Shown here in pieces: positions 1 through 7,987 of a DNA stretch of 64,000 nucleotides. Source of the DNA: JBBQVS01 sp963792705 (lineage in GTDB: Bacteria; Chloroflexota; Ktedonobacteria; Ktedonobacterales; Ktedonobacteraceae). Each line of letters opens with the position of its first letter. Position 1 is the stretch's first letter. The notes beneath the pieces were generated by a model that was not told the DNA's origin, searched no databases, and saw nothing but the letters and a program-made list of their open reading frames with translations. The position numbers were made by a program, and so were the translations under genes. The DNA is taken from assembly GCA_963792705.1 (NCBI GenBank), contig CAWBXD010000012.1, positions 434,001-498,000 on the forward strand, given 5' to 3'.

Positions 1-65
1 TATATTGTATCATAAAAGAGGATGATATGCAAACAAAGAGGAAACGTAAGAATTTTTATTCTCTA

Positions 66-110
66 TTGACATCATGTCTCAATTACTGTATTGTATTGAT
101 ATAGCGTATC
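66..110 (+). promoter_or_regulatory. Promoter and possible metalloregulator operator of the metal ABC operon
   Basis: A -35 box TTGACA (66-71) and a -10 box TATTGT (89-94) are separated by 17 bases, a near-consensus housekeeping promoter. Just downstream lies an imperfect palindrome GATA-N5-TATC (98-110), where a repressor of the Zur, Fur or MntR type could bind. The operator assignment is inference; no regulator gene is in the window. Confidence 0.55.
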
Positions 111-172
111 GCTAAAGACTTTGTTTCAAATATGTGTTCCCCACTTTATCTTTGTATCAGGAGAGAAATAGT

Positions 173-1108
173 ATGCTTTCATCTCGTGGGTCATTCCCAT
201 CGATAGTAATAAGTATTTTTTTGTTGCTTGTGCTTGCTGCGTGTGGTGCGAGTCCAGCGAATGGTGGTACGACTGGTAGTGGTGATGGTAGAACGGTGGA
301 AGTGGTCGCGGCTGAAAACTTTTGGGGCAATATTGCGGCTCAGGTTGGTGGAAGCCATGTGCATATTACGAGCATAATTGTTGATCCTAATGCAGACCCA
401 CATAGCTATGAGCCGACAATCGCAAATGCACGTATAGTGGCTGATGCTCAGTACGTCATCTACAATGGTGCTGGCTATGACCCGTGGATGGACAAACTCT
501 TGCAGTCTAATCCGGTTAATGGGCGGAAAGAACTCAACGTAGGCGAGTTCAACGGGAAGCATGAAGGCGATAATCCACATATGTGGTACAATCCTGATTA
601 TGTGACTGCTGTCGCAAACAAAATTCGTGACGACCTGAAAGGGCTTGATGAAGGCGATGCTTCGGCCTTTGACCAGTCAACACAGACATTTTTAACTACA
701 GGTCTTAAGCAGTATCACAACACTATTGCGGCCATCAAAGCAAAATATAGTGGGACGCCAGTGGGGGCGACGGAGAGCATTTTTTCTTACCTTGCACCTG
801 CGTTAGGGCTACACCTCATCACGCCCTACTCCTATCTCAAGGCAGTCTCAGAGGGGGAAGACATTACTGCCTCTGATGAGGCAACGGTTGAGCAGCAGGT
901 GACGCGCAGACAGATCAAGATATTGATCTACAATTCGCAAAACACGCCGAACACCATCACTGCCCTGATTAACAAGGCGAAAGCTGCTAACATTCCAGTC
1001 GCAACGATCACTGAGACGTTGACCCCCGCGACCGCATCCTTTCAGGATTGGCAAACGACCCAACTACAAGGGCTGCAAAATGCGCTCGCTCAAGCAATAG
1101 ACAAGTAA
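173..1108 (+). CDS. Metal (Zn/Mn-type) ABC transporter substrate-binding lipoprotein
   Basis: Extracytoplasmic lipoprotein that captures a divalent metal for the importer encoded just downstream. The ATG at 173 was chosen because it follows CAGGAGAG; a GTG at 134 in the same frame lacks such a site. The 311-residue product has a lipoprotein signal with lipobox LAAC near residue 24. The family metal-binding motifs are present: PHSYEP and NPHMWYNP supply His ligands, and ATESIF a likely Glu. The His-rich loop of many ZnuA proteins is absent, so zinc versus manganese cannot be settled. First gene of a four-gene operon (SBP, ATPase, two permeases). Confidence 0.9.
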   Translation: MLSSRGSFPSIVISIFLLLVLAACGASPANGGTTGSGDGRTVEVVAAENFWGNIAAQVGGSHVHITSIIVDPNADPHSYEPTIANARIVADAQYVIYNGAGYDPWMDKLLQSNPVNGRKELNVGEFNGKHEGDNPHMWYNPDYVTAVANKIRDDLKGLDEGDASAFDQSTQTFLTTGLKQYHNTIAAIKAKYSGTPVGATESIFSYLAPALGLHLITPYSYLKAVSEGEDITASDEATVEQQVTRRQIKILIYNSQNTPNTITALINKAKAANIPVATITETLTPATASFQDWQTTQLQGLQNALAQAIDK

Positions 1109-1147
1109 TACAAGGTCAAGTTTACGTGCCAAAAGGAGATACTTTTC

Positions 1148-1990
1148 GTGATAAATTCTTCGCCCTCACCTTCAATTCCTGTTGTGCAAGTAAAAGACGC
1201 GTCAATTATCCTGGGGAATCGTACAATCTGGCAGGATGTAACACTCACCGTGCAAGCGGGGGAATTTCTCGCCATTCTTGGTCCCAACGGAGCAGGCAAA
1301 TCGACGTTGCTCAAGGCCATTCTGGGGCTACTTCCATTATCTGCTGGCAGCATTGCTGTGTTGGGACAACCAGCACGTCGTGGCAATGCCGCGATTGGTT
1401 ATGTTCCACAACGGCGGCATTTTGAGGCCGATGTACGGGTTCGAGGTCGGAGTATAGTACGTCTTGGCCTGGATGGTGGACAATGGGGGTTGCCTCTTCC
1501 CTTTCTTCAGCGAGACAAGGAGCGAGAAGCGACGCAACGTGTACAGGAGGCAATTGAGCTTGTCGGCGCTGCCGCGTATGCTGATCGACCGATTGGTGAG
1601 CTTTCGGGGGGAGAGCAACAACGTTTATTGATTGCACAAGCATTGGTGACACGCCCCCAAATCCTGGCATTGGACGAGCCGCTGGATAGTTTAGACTTGC
1701 GTAACCAGCAAGGAGTAGCGAGCGTGATTCGACAAATTAGTCGGGAAACGGGGGCGTCTGTCCTACTGGTAGCTCATGATGTCAATCCCATTCTTCCCGC
1801 CGTGGACCGTGTGGTCTATGTGGCACGAGGACAGGTGGCGGTGGGAACACCTGAAGAGGTCATTACAACTGAGACTCTTTCGCGTCTCTACAACACGCCA
1901 ATAGAGGTACTTCGGGCGAGCGATGGGCGCATCATCGTGGTTGGGCAAGCAGACGAGGAGGTCATTTCTCATGTCGCTCGTGTTCGCTGA
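1148..1990 (+). CDS. Metal ABC transporter ATP-binding protein
   Basis: Cytoplasmic ATPase of the metal importer. It starts with GTG at 1148 after AAGGAGAT. Walker A is GPNGAGKST, the signature is LSGGEQQR, Walker B is ILALDEP and the switch His lies in LVAHD, so all catalytic elements are intact in 280 residues, the usual size for ZnuC/MntB proteins. Its last 20 bases overlap the first permease gene, which implies translational coupling. Substrate is inferred from the neighbouring lipoprotein. Confidence 0.92.
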   Translation: MINSSPSPSIPVVQVKDASIILGNRTIWQDVTLTVQAGEFLAILGPNGAGKSTLLKAILGLLPLSAGSIAVLGQPARRGNAAIGYVPQRRHFEADVRVRGRSIVRLGLDGGQWGLPLPFLQRDKEREATQRVQEAIELVGAAAYADRPIGELSGGEQQRLLIAQALVTRPQILALDEPLDSLDLRNQQGVASVIRQISRETGASVLLVAHDVNPILPAVDRVVYVARGQVAVGTPEEVITTETLSRLYNTPIEVLRASDGRIIVVGQADEEVISHVARVR

Positions 1991-2882
1991 TACTGCACCA
2001 TTTTCGTGGAATCTGCTTACAGATGTGCAGCAGCTTTTTCATTATCACTTCATGCAAAATGCCTATCTTGCAGGGACACTCGTCGCTCTTGCGGCTGGTG
2101 TCGTTGGCTATTTTATGGTATTGCGCGACCAGAGTTTCGCGGGTCATAGTCTTGCCAATGTGGGTTTCGCTGGTGCGACGGGGGCGGCACTTTTTGGTAT
2201 TCCGCCGGTGGTGGGACTGTTTGTGGCGGGATTGCTGGCGGCGATTGGTATTCAGACGCTCAATATTGCTGAACGTCAAAGTCGCCAGAGCGATATCGCG
2301 GTTGGAGCCGTATTCACAGCCTCACTCGCGCTCGGCTTTCTTTTTATTCATCTGTCAACCTCCGAGTATGCCGCGAGTGTCTACGACGTGCTATTTGGCA
2401 ATGTACTGGGGATAAGCGATTCGGATGTCGGGGTGATTTTGTGGTCAACACTCTTGCTTATCGGTGTGCTTATCATCATTGCTCGACCACTACTTTTTGC
2501 TTCACTCGATCCTGATGTAGCGGAAGCACATGGCGTTCCAGTACGTGCGCTCTCCTTTGGCTATCTTGTCCTGTTAGCGTTAGAAGTTGCCATCGCGGTA
2601 CAAGTTGTGGGCGTGTTGCTCATCTTTTCCTTGCTGGTCACGCCTGCCGCGATTGCCCAGATAGTCACGACGCGACCTATGTACGCGGTGCTCGTTGCAG
2701 TCATACTAGCACTGCTCTTCACATGGGCCGGCCTTGCGGCAGGCTACGCGTATCCCTATCCGGTAGGATTTTTCATCACCACATTCGCATTCGCAAGTTA
2801 TGTACTGGTACGTGGTGGACGATTCGTGCGTACAGCATTACTACGTCGTCAACGACAAACACAATTGGAGGGAACGCGATGA
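1971..2882 (+). CDS. Metal ABC transporter permease (first)
   Basis: Integral membrane permease of the ABC-3 (ZnuB/MntC/TroC) family, 303 residues, multiple hydrophobic helices. The start at 1971 follows GAGGAGGTC and lies inside the end of the ATPase gene; an upstream in-frame start at 1923 is less likely. Family landmarks include VLRDQSFAGHSLANVGFAG near residue 45 and ARPLLFASLDPDVAEAHGVP near residue 170. It ends in an ATGA overlap with a second, related but distinct permease, suggesting the membrane channel is a heterodimer. Confidence 0.9.
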   Translation: MSLVFADTAPFSWNLLTDVQQLFHYHFMQNAYLAGTLVALAAGVVGYFMVLRDQSFAGHSLANVGFAGATGAALFGIPPVVGLFVAGLLAAIGIQTLNIAERQSRQSDIAVGAVFTASLALGFLFIHLSTSEYAASVYDVLFGNVLGISDSDVGVILWSTLLLIGVLIIIARPLLFASLDPDVAEAHGVPVRALSFGYLVLLALEVAIAVQVVGVLLIFSLLVTPAAIAQIVTTRPMYAVLVAVILALLFTWAGLAAGYAYPYPVGFFITTFAFASYVLVRGGRFVRTALLRRQRQTQLEGTR

Positions 2883-3778
2883 GTTTTATACTCGCGGAAG
2901 TGTTGCCCCCGTTCACGCTCAACCTCTGGCAGGATGTGCAGGTGATGTTAGCCTACGACTTTATGCGTCAGGCACTGCTCGCGGGAACGCTCTTAAGTAT
3001 TGTGGCTGGACTGGTTGGTTACTTTGTAGTACTCCGTCATCAAGCATTCGCGGGCGAGTCGCTTTCCGATGTTGCCTTTGCGGGAGCACTTGGTGGAGCA
3101 GCATTTGGCATCAATCCATTCCTCAGCCTGATAGTCACAACCATAGGCGTTGCGCTGGTCATGGGTGGATTTGGCGAACGGCTCCGTGGACGCGATGTAG
3201 CGATTGGAACGGTACTGGCATGGGTATTAGGTCTGGGTGTGCTCTTTCTTAGTTTGTTCACCACCAACGCAAGTGGTACCGGAACAGGCTTCTCAGGTGT
3301 GACGGTGTTGTTCGGCAACATACTGGGCACGTCTTCCGAGCAGGTGCGTACCATCGCGCTTGTCAGTACAGGAACGGTGCTTGTCCTTTTACTAATAGCA
3401 CGTCCATTGCTCTTTGCCTCGCTCGATCCTGATGTGGCATCGGCGCGTGGGGTACCAGTACGTTTGCTAAGTTTAGGCTTTATGGTGTTGCTGGCAATCA
3501 CGGTCAGTGAGGCGACGTTAGCTGTGGGAGCATTACTAGTATTTGCCCTTCTGCTCTTACCCGCAGCTATAGCTCATCACATCGTGAGTCGCCCTTTTGT
3601 AGCACTTATGCTTGCTGCTGTTCTTGCAGTTGCCTGTACATGGCTTGGCATCACTATCGGGTTCTACACTGGCTATCCCAGTAGCGTATGTATTAGCTTA
3701 CTAGCCTTTGTGAGCTATGTAGGAGTGGTTGGAGGGAGTGGACGGCTCAGAAAGAGACTAGCGATGAGTAAAGGATAG
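2879..3778 (+). CDS. Metal ABC transporter permease (second)
   Basis: Second ABC-3 family permease, 299 residues. Its ATG overlaps the TGA of the first permease by four bases (ATGA), with GGAGGGAA as ribosome site. It shares the same landmarks as its neighbour (VLRHQAFAGESLSDVAFAG, ARPLLFASLDPDVASARGVP) but differs over most of its length, so this is an old paralogue and not a recent copy. Two-permease arrangements are known in TroCD-type manganese/zinc systems. The operon seems to end here. Confidence 0.9.
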   Translation: MSFILAEVLPPFTLNLWQDVQVMLAYDFMRQALLAGTLLSIVAGLVGYFVVLRHQAFAGESLSDVAFAGALGGAAFGINPFLSLIVTTIGVALVMGGFGERLRGRDVAIGTVLAWVLGLGVLFLSLFTTNASGTGTGFSGVTVLFGNILGTSSEQVRTIALVSTGTVLVLLLIARPLLFASLDPDVASARGVPVRLLSLGFMVLLAITVSEATLAVGALLVFALLLLPAAIAHHIVSRPFVALMLAAVLAVACTWLGITIGFYTGYPSSVCISLLAFVSYVGVVGGSGRLRKRLAMSKG

Positions 3779-4132
3779 TATGTCTATAGGAAAAAGATAT
3801 GTTTGTAATTTGGAATGTATACGGTTACAGAGTATGGAACGTACTAAAATAGATGAGAAAAATAAGGATATGTTCTTCGGAAGCCATAGAATGAGCATAA
3901 AAAGCGTAAAAAGTTATCTATCATTTGTTCAAACGATAAGAAACATAAGTACGTGTTTAAGGACATCTTAGAGTATTTCTAAGGCCTTGATATATGAATA
4001 AAAGTAGGTTATTCTATGAACAGCAAATGCATATAGTTCTTTTCACCAAGTATGCAAATGATTAATACAATCAGAGAGCATTTGCGAAGAACTTTAGTTT
4101 AGGTACATGATTTAGAGAAGGAGATTTCTGAA
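3779..4132 (+). other. Intergenic stretch without a convincing gene
   Basis: A+T-rich spacer between the metal operon and the GlsB-like pair. A 63-codon open frame (3780-3971) begins right at the permease stop but has no clear ribosome site and no recognisable motif, so it is not called. No clear terminator hairpin was seen. Confidence 0.5.
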
Positions 4133-4396
4133 ATGCTTACAGCACTATTATTCTGGATCGTTGTTGGTTTAGTTGCTGGCTTCCTGGCAAGCCTCGTGAT
4201 GCGCGGCGGCGGTTATGGTATTCTCGGTGACATCATTGTTGGTATTGTTGGTGCGCTTATCGGCGGCTTCATTATGAACGCGCTTGGTTTCAGTTCTGGC
4301 AATGGTCTGATTGGTAGCATCGTTGTTGCCTTCATTGGCGCATGTATTCTGATTTTCCTACTGCGTCTTTTCAGCCGTGGCGCGCGTCGCGTCTAA
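4133..4396 (+). CDS. GlsB/YeaQ/YmgE family stress-response membrane protein, copy 1
   Basis: Small integral membrane protein of 87 residues with three hydrophobic segments and the family core GGYGILGDIIVGIVGALIGG. Family members (transglycosylase-associated or GlsB-type) are induced by envelope or acid stress; the biochemical role is unknown. The ribosome site is AAGGAGA, seven bases before the ATG. The first 60 codons, and the leader GAAGGAGATTTCTGAA, are nearly identical to those of the next gene, so this is a recent tandem duplication. Confidence 0.88.
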   Translation: MLTALLFWIVVGLVAGFLASLVMRGGGYGILGDIIVGIVGALIGGFIMNALGFSSGNGLIGSIVVAFIGACILIFLLRLFSRGARRV

Positions 4397-4476
4397 CGTA
4401 AGACGTGTTTCTCACCATTTCCATTTTACACATACAAATACACATTTTATAACAGGTAAAGAAGGAGATTTCTGAA

Positions 4477-4740
4477 ATGCTTACAGCACTATTATTCTGG
4501 ATCGTTGTTGGTTTGGTTGCTGGCTTCTTGGCAAGCCTCGTGATGCGCGGCGGCGGTTATGGTATTCTCGGTGACATCATTGTTGGTATCGTCGGTGCGC
4601 TTATCGGCGGCTTCATTATGAACCTCCTTGGATTTAGCACAGGTGGCAACCTCATTTGGAGCATTGTTGTTGCGTTCATTGGTGCTTGTATCCTGATCGC
4701 TATTCTGCGCGCTGTTAGCCGTGGCACACGCCGCGTTTAA
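4477..4740 (+). CDS. GlsB/YeaQ/YmgE family stress-response membrane protein, copy 2
   Basis: Tandem copy of the preceding gene, also 87 residues, with the same leader and ribosome site. The two proteins agree except for about a dozen residues, mostly in the last third (for example MNLLGFSTGGNLIW against MNALGFSSGNGLIG). The pair is probably co-transcribed, and a terminator at 4781-4811 closes the unit. Confidence 0.88.
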   Translation: MLTALLFWIVVGLVAGFLASLVMRGGGYGILGDIIVGIVGALIGGFIMNLLGFSTGGNLIWSIVVAFIGACILIAILRAVSRGTRRV

Positions 4741-4780
4741 CGTATGTAGGAAGCGTTCAAGCAAACTTACATTTTTAAAA

Positions 4781-4811
4781 GGGATGACCCAACAGTGGGC
4801 ATCCCTTTTTT
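4781..4811 (+). terminator. Rho-independent terminator after the GlsB-like pair
   Basis: Stem GGGATG/CATCCC plus CCC/GGG with one bulged A and a six-base loop, followed directly by a run of T. A standard intrinsic terminator; it lies just beyond the end of the opposing gene at 4826. Confidence 0.85.
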
Positions 4812-4825
4812 ATTATGCTGTGCTT

Positions 4826-5902
4826 TTAGACGCGCACAGGTCCATTAGCCGTCCACCAAGTAAGTAGTTGTGTGTCAAGTTCGTAGGAGGCGCGAGCGGC
4901 TGAAAATTGTTGTTCGACATAGTGTTTGCCTGCACGAAGAACTTGGTGTTCATTCTCCAATGGTGGACCGAAATTCCAGCCATGTTGATAGCGAGCACGT
5001 AACCAACTCTGTTCAATGGCTGCATGTTCGTTGATGATAATTGAGTGGCATACCGTCCACACCTGTCGATCATCCTCATTGAACACAAGAGGTGCGGCTG
5101 GTGGAGCAGGGGGTGGAGACGTTGGAATTGTTCCTCCTAGCGCGGGAAGTGGAGCATGCATAATTGTACTTGCATAGGGCGCGTAGGTATCGTAGTACCA
5201 AAAACCGATGTAGCCGTAACCGTGCATCTTTGCGATGAAATCTGCAATTTGTATGGTAGCTACGCCTCGTTCTAACGAGATGATTGGAAGAATAGGCTTC
5301 AAGCCATTCTGCCCTTGCTCATGTGCTCTTTGGTCGAAGTATTGCCACTGTGGGTACACATAGTCTATAGCGGATTGAGCGATACCATTCCATTCGGCGA
5401 AGTAGACCTGTGGCAACCATGCATCCATGTAGAGATTGAGCGAAAGCAGAGGAACAGGATGATTCAAGGGATTCGCGTAGAGAGTTGGTAGCCAGAGACC
5501 GTCGAACAGGGAACGTACCTGTTGTCCAAAGCTTTCCGCACTTGCGTATTGGCCCATATATTGATCTTCGATATCGGGAATGACGGCACCAAAGACTTTG
5601 CCGATCCAAGCGGAAATCTGTGCCTCTGCTGTGATTTGTGCAGGACCAAATTGTGGCCCATAGCAATAGTGATAGGGGACCACGCGTAAGCCATGCTGTG
5701 TCGCAACCTGTTTGAGCATCAGGAGTCCGACATCATCGTACCAACGATTTGTGCCATCGGCAACCTTGGGGTGAAGTCCCTGGACGTTCCATGAGACAGC
5801 CTGTAGACAGACCTGTTCCCATTCTTCGCGTGTAAATTGTTGCAGACCAAACCAGAGCCAGCGACCAGTCAGCAGCGAGAGTGTGTGAGAAGTGTCGTTC
5901 AT
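4826..5902 (-). CDS. Uncharacterised protein, possible TIM-barrel glycosidase-like fold
   Basis: A 358-residue soluble protein; the start at 5902 follows AAAGGATACC, whereas the longer frame extends without a site. No family was recognised with confidence. The text resembles (beta/alpha)8 hydrolase-like proteins of the DUF1906/GH25-like kind: VVPYHYCYGP, GAVIPDIEDQYMGQY, LPTLYANP, LYMDAWLPQVYFAEWN and GYIGFWYYDTYA are typical strand-end acidic/aromatic motifs. A proline/alanine-rich linker near residue 270 joins a C-terminal domain of about 80 residues. No signal peptide is seen. The role is unknown. Confidence 0.6.
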   Translation of the reverse strand: MNDTSHTLSLLTGRWLWFGLQQFTREEWEQVCLQAVSWNVQGLHPKVADGTNRWYDDVGLLMLKQVATQHGLRVVPYHYCYGPQFGPAQITAEAQISAWIGKVFGAVIPDIEDQYMGQYASAESFGQQVRSLFDGLWLPTLYANPLNHPVPLLSLNLYMDAWLPQVYFAEWNGIAQSAIDYVYPQWQYFDQRAHEQGQNGLKPILPIISLERGVATIQIADFIAKMHGYGYIGFWYYDTYAPYASTIMHAPLPALGGTIPTSPPPAPPAAPLVFNEDDRQVWTVCHSIIINEHAAIEQSWLRARYQHGWNFGPPLENEHQVLRAGKHYVEQQFSAARASYELDTQLLTWWTANGPVRV

Positions 5903-6167
5903 GAGATGAGGTATCCTTTCGTGAGGGTGGAAAAGAGGGAAGGCGTAATCGAGGAGGAGGAATTGATTACATAGACGAGAGTACCATATGTCAATGGAAA
6001 AGTCAATACTGTCTGCTTGCTTAAGAAGAAACAAATGATTGTATATTCTTGAACTCATGTATACATGTATATGCTTTATACATGGACAAGTGCTTTTAGT
6101 ACCTCTATACTTGTTGTAAGCCTTATAATAGGTAGGTTGCCCCTTAGAGAAGAGAGGTAAGAAAAGC

Positions 6168-7052
6168 ATGACTGAATTTCATCGTACACATGAGTTCGAG
6201 AACCAAGAACTCATACTGGCATCCCCTACTCATTCCGATTTTCGGTGGATTGAGGGTCGTCGTCACCTGCTCAACGCCCCTTACATGTTACCCAAAGATG
6301 GGCAGGAAACCAATCGGCTTGATATACAGCACGTGTTACTTTCCTCTCTTTTAGGTGGCAACATTGTTGCTCCAATTGAGAACCCAACCTCTATTTTAGA
6401 TGTAGGATGTGGCACTGGACGCTGGTGTCAAGAGATGGCAACAACATTTCCACACGCGCATGTCACTGGAGTTGATATTGTCATTCCTGAGCAAGAATTG
6501 CCTCATAACAGTACATTTCTTGCTGGCGATATTCTGCAAGGACTACCTTTCGCTGATGAGAGCTTTGATGTTGTCCATCAACGCCTCCTGATAGGAGCTA
6601 TCCCGGCTGAGAAGTGGCAAGAGGCAGTCAATGAGTTGGTGCGCGTAACTCGTGTGGGTGGTTGGATTGAGGTAGTTGAATCAGAAGGAGCGTTTCCCAA
6701 CAGCGGATCTCATACATATCAGCTTTGCGAATGGCTTGTCAAAGTTGGTGAACTTCGTGGGATCAATGCTTTAATCACAAAAAAACTGAAAAGTTTCTTG
6801 CAGAAGGCAGGGTTAGAGAAGGTCACGACGAAAATGCTTCTTATACCTATGGGAGATCGCAGTGATCCTATTGAGAGTTTGAGTGCAGATGTTGTGCAAG
6901 CTCTTTTTCAATCGCTCAAACCGCTTGTTGTCACTCACTCGAAGGTCAGTGGAGAAGAGTATGACCACCATCTCTCGCTTCTCTCGAAAGAATGGGAGCA
7001 ATACGGTACGTGCAACCCCTACTACATTTTGTATGGTCAACGCACCAAGTAA
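6168..7052 (+). CDS. Class I SAM-dependent methyltransferase
   Basis: Cytoplasmic methyltransferase of 294 residues. Motif I ILDVGCGTGRW lies near residue 77, followed by an acidic ribose-binding residue in VTGVDIV and motif LPFADESFDVVHQR, the pattern of methyltransferase domain 25/11 proteins. The N-terminal EGRRHLLNAPYMLPKD resembles secondary-metabolism or tRNA-type methyltransferases often annotated only by fold. The start follows AGAGAGGTAAG. It stands alone between divergent and unrelated genes, so the substrate is unknown. Confidence 0.85.
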   Translation: MTEFHRTHEFENQELILASPTHSDFRWIEGRRHLLNAPYMLPKDGQETNRLDIQHVLLSSLLGGNIVAPIENPTSILDVGCGTGRWCQEMATTFPHAHVTGVDIVIPEQELPHNSTFLAGDILQGLPFADESFDVVHQRLLIGAIPAEKWQEAVNELVRVTRVGGWIEVVESEGAFPNSGSHTYQLCEWLVKVGELRGINALITKKLKSFLQKAGLEKVTTKMLLIPMGDRSDPIESLSADVVQALFQSLKPLVVTHSKVSGEEYDHHLSLLSKEWEQYGTCNPYYILYGQRTK

Positions 7053-7094
7053 AAGAAATAAAGTATCATAAAACATAGAGCGACTCCTCTTCTC

Positions 7095-7158
7095 TTGTAG
7101 TAAACCTATCCTTATGGTACAATACAGTTCGGGCGAGGACAGTGGTCCCCGCCCGAAC
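7095..7158 (+). promoter_or_regulatory. Promoter with 5'-end hairpin of the metallo-hydrolase mRNA
   Basis: TTGTAG (7095-7100), 17 bases, then TACAAT (7118-7123) form a promoter. Transcription would start about 7130, at the foot of a hairpin at 7127-7158: arms GTTCGGGCG and CGCCCGAAC, one A/C mismatch, then GGAC/GTCC around loop AGTG. Such a structure at the very 5' end could protect the mRNA or regulate it; no T run follows, so a terminator is unlikely. Confidence 0.5.
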
Positions 7159-7180
7159 TTATGTGAGGAAGCGATCCATA

Positions 7181-7855
7181 ATGGATATTACATGGTTAGG
7201 CCACTCCTGTTTTCAGTTACGTGGCAAGAATGTGACAGTGGTCACAGACCCTTTTTCTACTGAACACGGTGACACGGGACGGATGAGTAAGAGCAACGCC
7301 TCGATCATCACCGTGAGCCACAATCACCCTGGACATAATTTTGTTGAGGGTGTTTCCGGTGTGGGTGGTAAGGCACCGCGCGTGGTGAGGAGTCCTGGTG
7401 AATATGAGATCAGCGACGTGTTGATTACGGGAGTTGCCTCTTATCACGACAACAAACACGGCCAGGAGCAGGGACGTAACACCATCTATATCATTCACAT
7501 AGATGATATCGCGGTATGTCACCTGGGTGATTTAGGACATACACTACAAGAGGAGCAACTTGAAGAGGTGGCTGACGCGGACGTATTGTTGCTCCCTATA
7601 AGTGGACAGCATGGAATCAGCGTATCACAGGCTGCAGAAATTATCGGACAGGTGGAACCGCGTTTCGTTATTCCGATGCATTATCGTCCTATTGCGGCTG
7701 ATGAGGCGAGTGGTGAAACAACACCCCCCCTTGACAAATTCTGTCGAGAAATGGGCATAGACAAAAATAACGTTCAACCTAAATTTACTATCACTCGTAA
7801 CACCTTAACAACCGCCCCTTCCGAACTACAAATAATCCTGCTCTCACCACGATAG
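7181..7855 (+). CDS. MBL-fold metallo-hydrolase (UPF0173-like)
   Basis: A 224-residue beta-lactamase-fold protein. ATG at 7181 is preferred because it follows GAGGAAG and begins the typical MDITWLGHSCFQL. The metal motif is SHNHPGHN, so the usual HxHxDH has Gly in place of Asp; PMHYRP near residue 165 would supply a further His. Related proteins are poorly characterised hydrolases. The stop codon lies in the loop of its own terminator. Activity is uncertain because of the Asp change, though the same change may be common in its close relatives. Confidence 0.85.
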   Translation: MDITWLGHSCFQLRGKNVTVVTDPFSTEHGDTGRMSKSNASIITVSHNHPGHNFVEGVSGVGGKAPRVVRSPGEYEISDVLITGVASYHDNKHGQEQGRNTIYIIHIDDIAVCHLGDLGHTLQEEQLEEVADADVLLLPISGQHGISVSQAAEIIGQVEPRFVIPMHYRPIAADEASGETTPPLDKFCREMGIDKNNVQPKFTITRNTLTTAPSELQIILLSPR

Positions 7856-7875
7856 TCACGAGAGCAGGATTTTTT
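7834..7875 (+). terminator. Rho-independent terminator overlapping the metallo-hydrolase stop
   Basis: Arms AATCCTGCTCTC and GAGAGCAGGATT form a 12 bp stem followed by a T run. The left arm is coding sequence and the TAG stop sits in the loop. Confidence 0.85.
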
Positions 7876-7987
7876 ACGTATAAAGGAAGAGCATCGTTTT
7901 TCTTACGCACTCCACATATATATGAAAGGCATAGTAGTATGTGGGTGCAGGCACGACGGCAAGGCTCCGAGTGCAGGAGGATTTTTT

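Noticed and set aside
3780..3971. 63-codon frame right after the second metal permease
   Set aside because: No clear ribosome site, basic residue-rich random-looking peptide, no motif.
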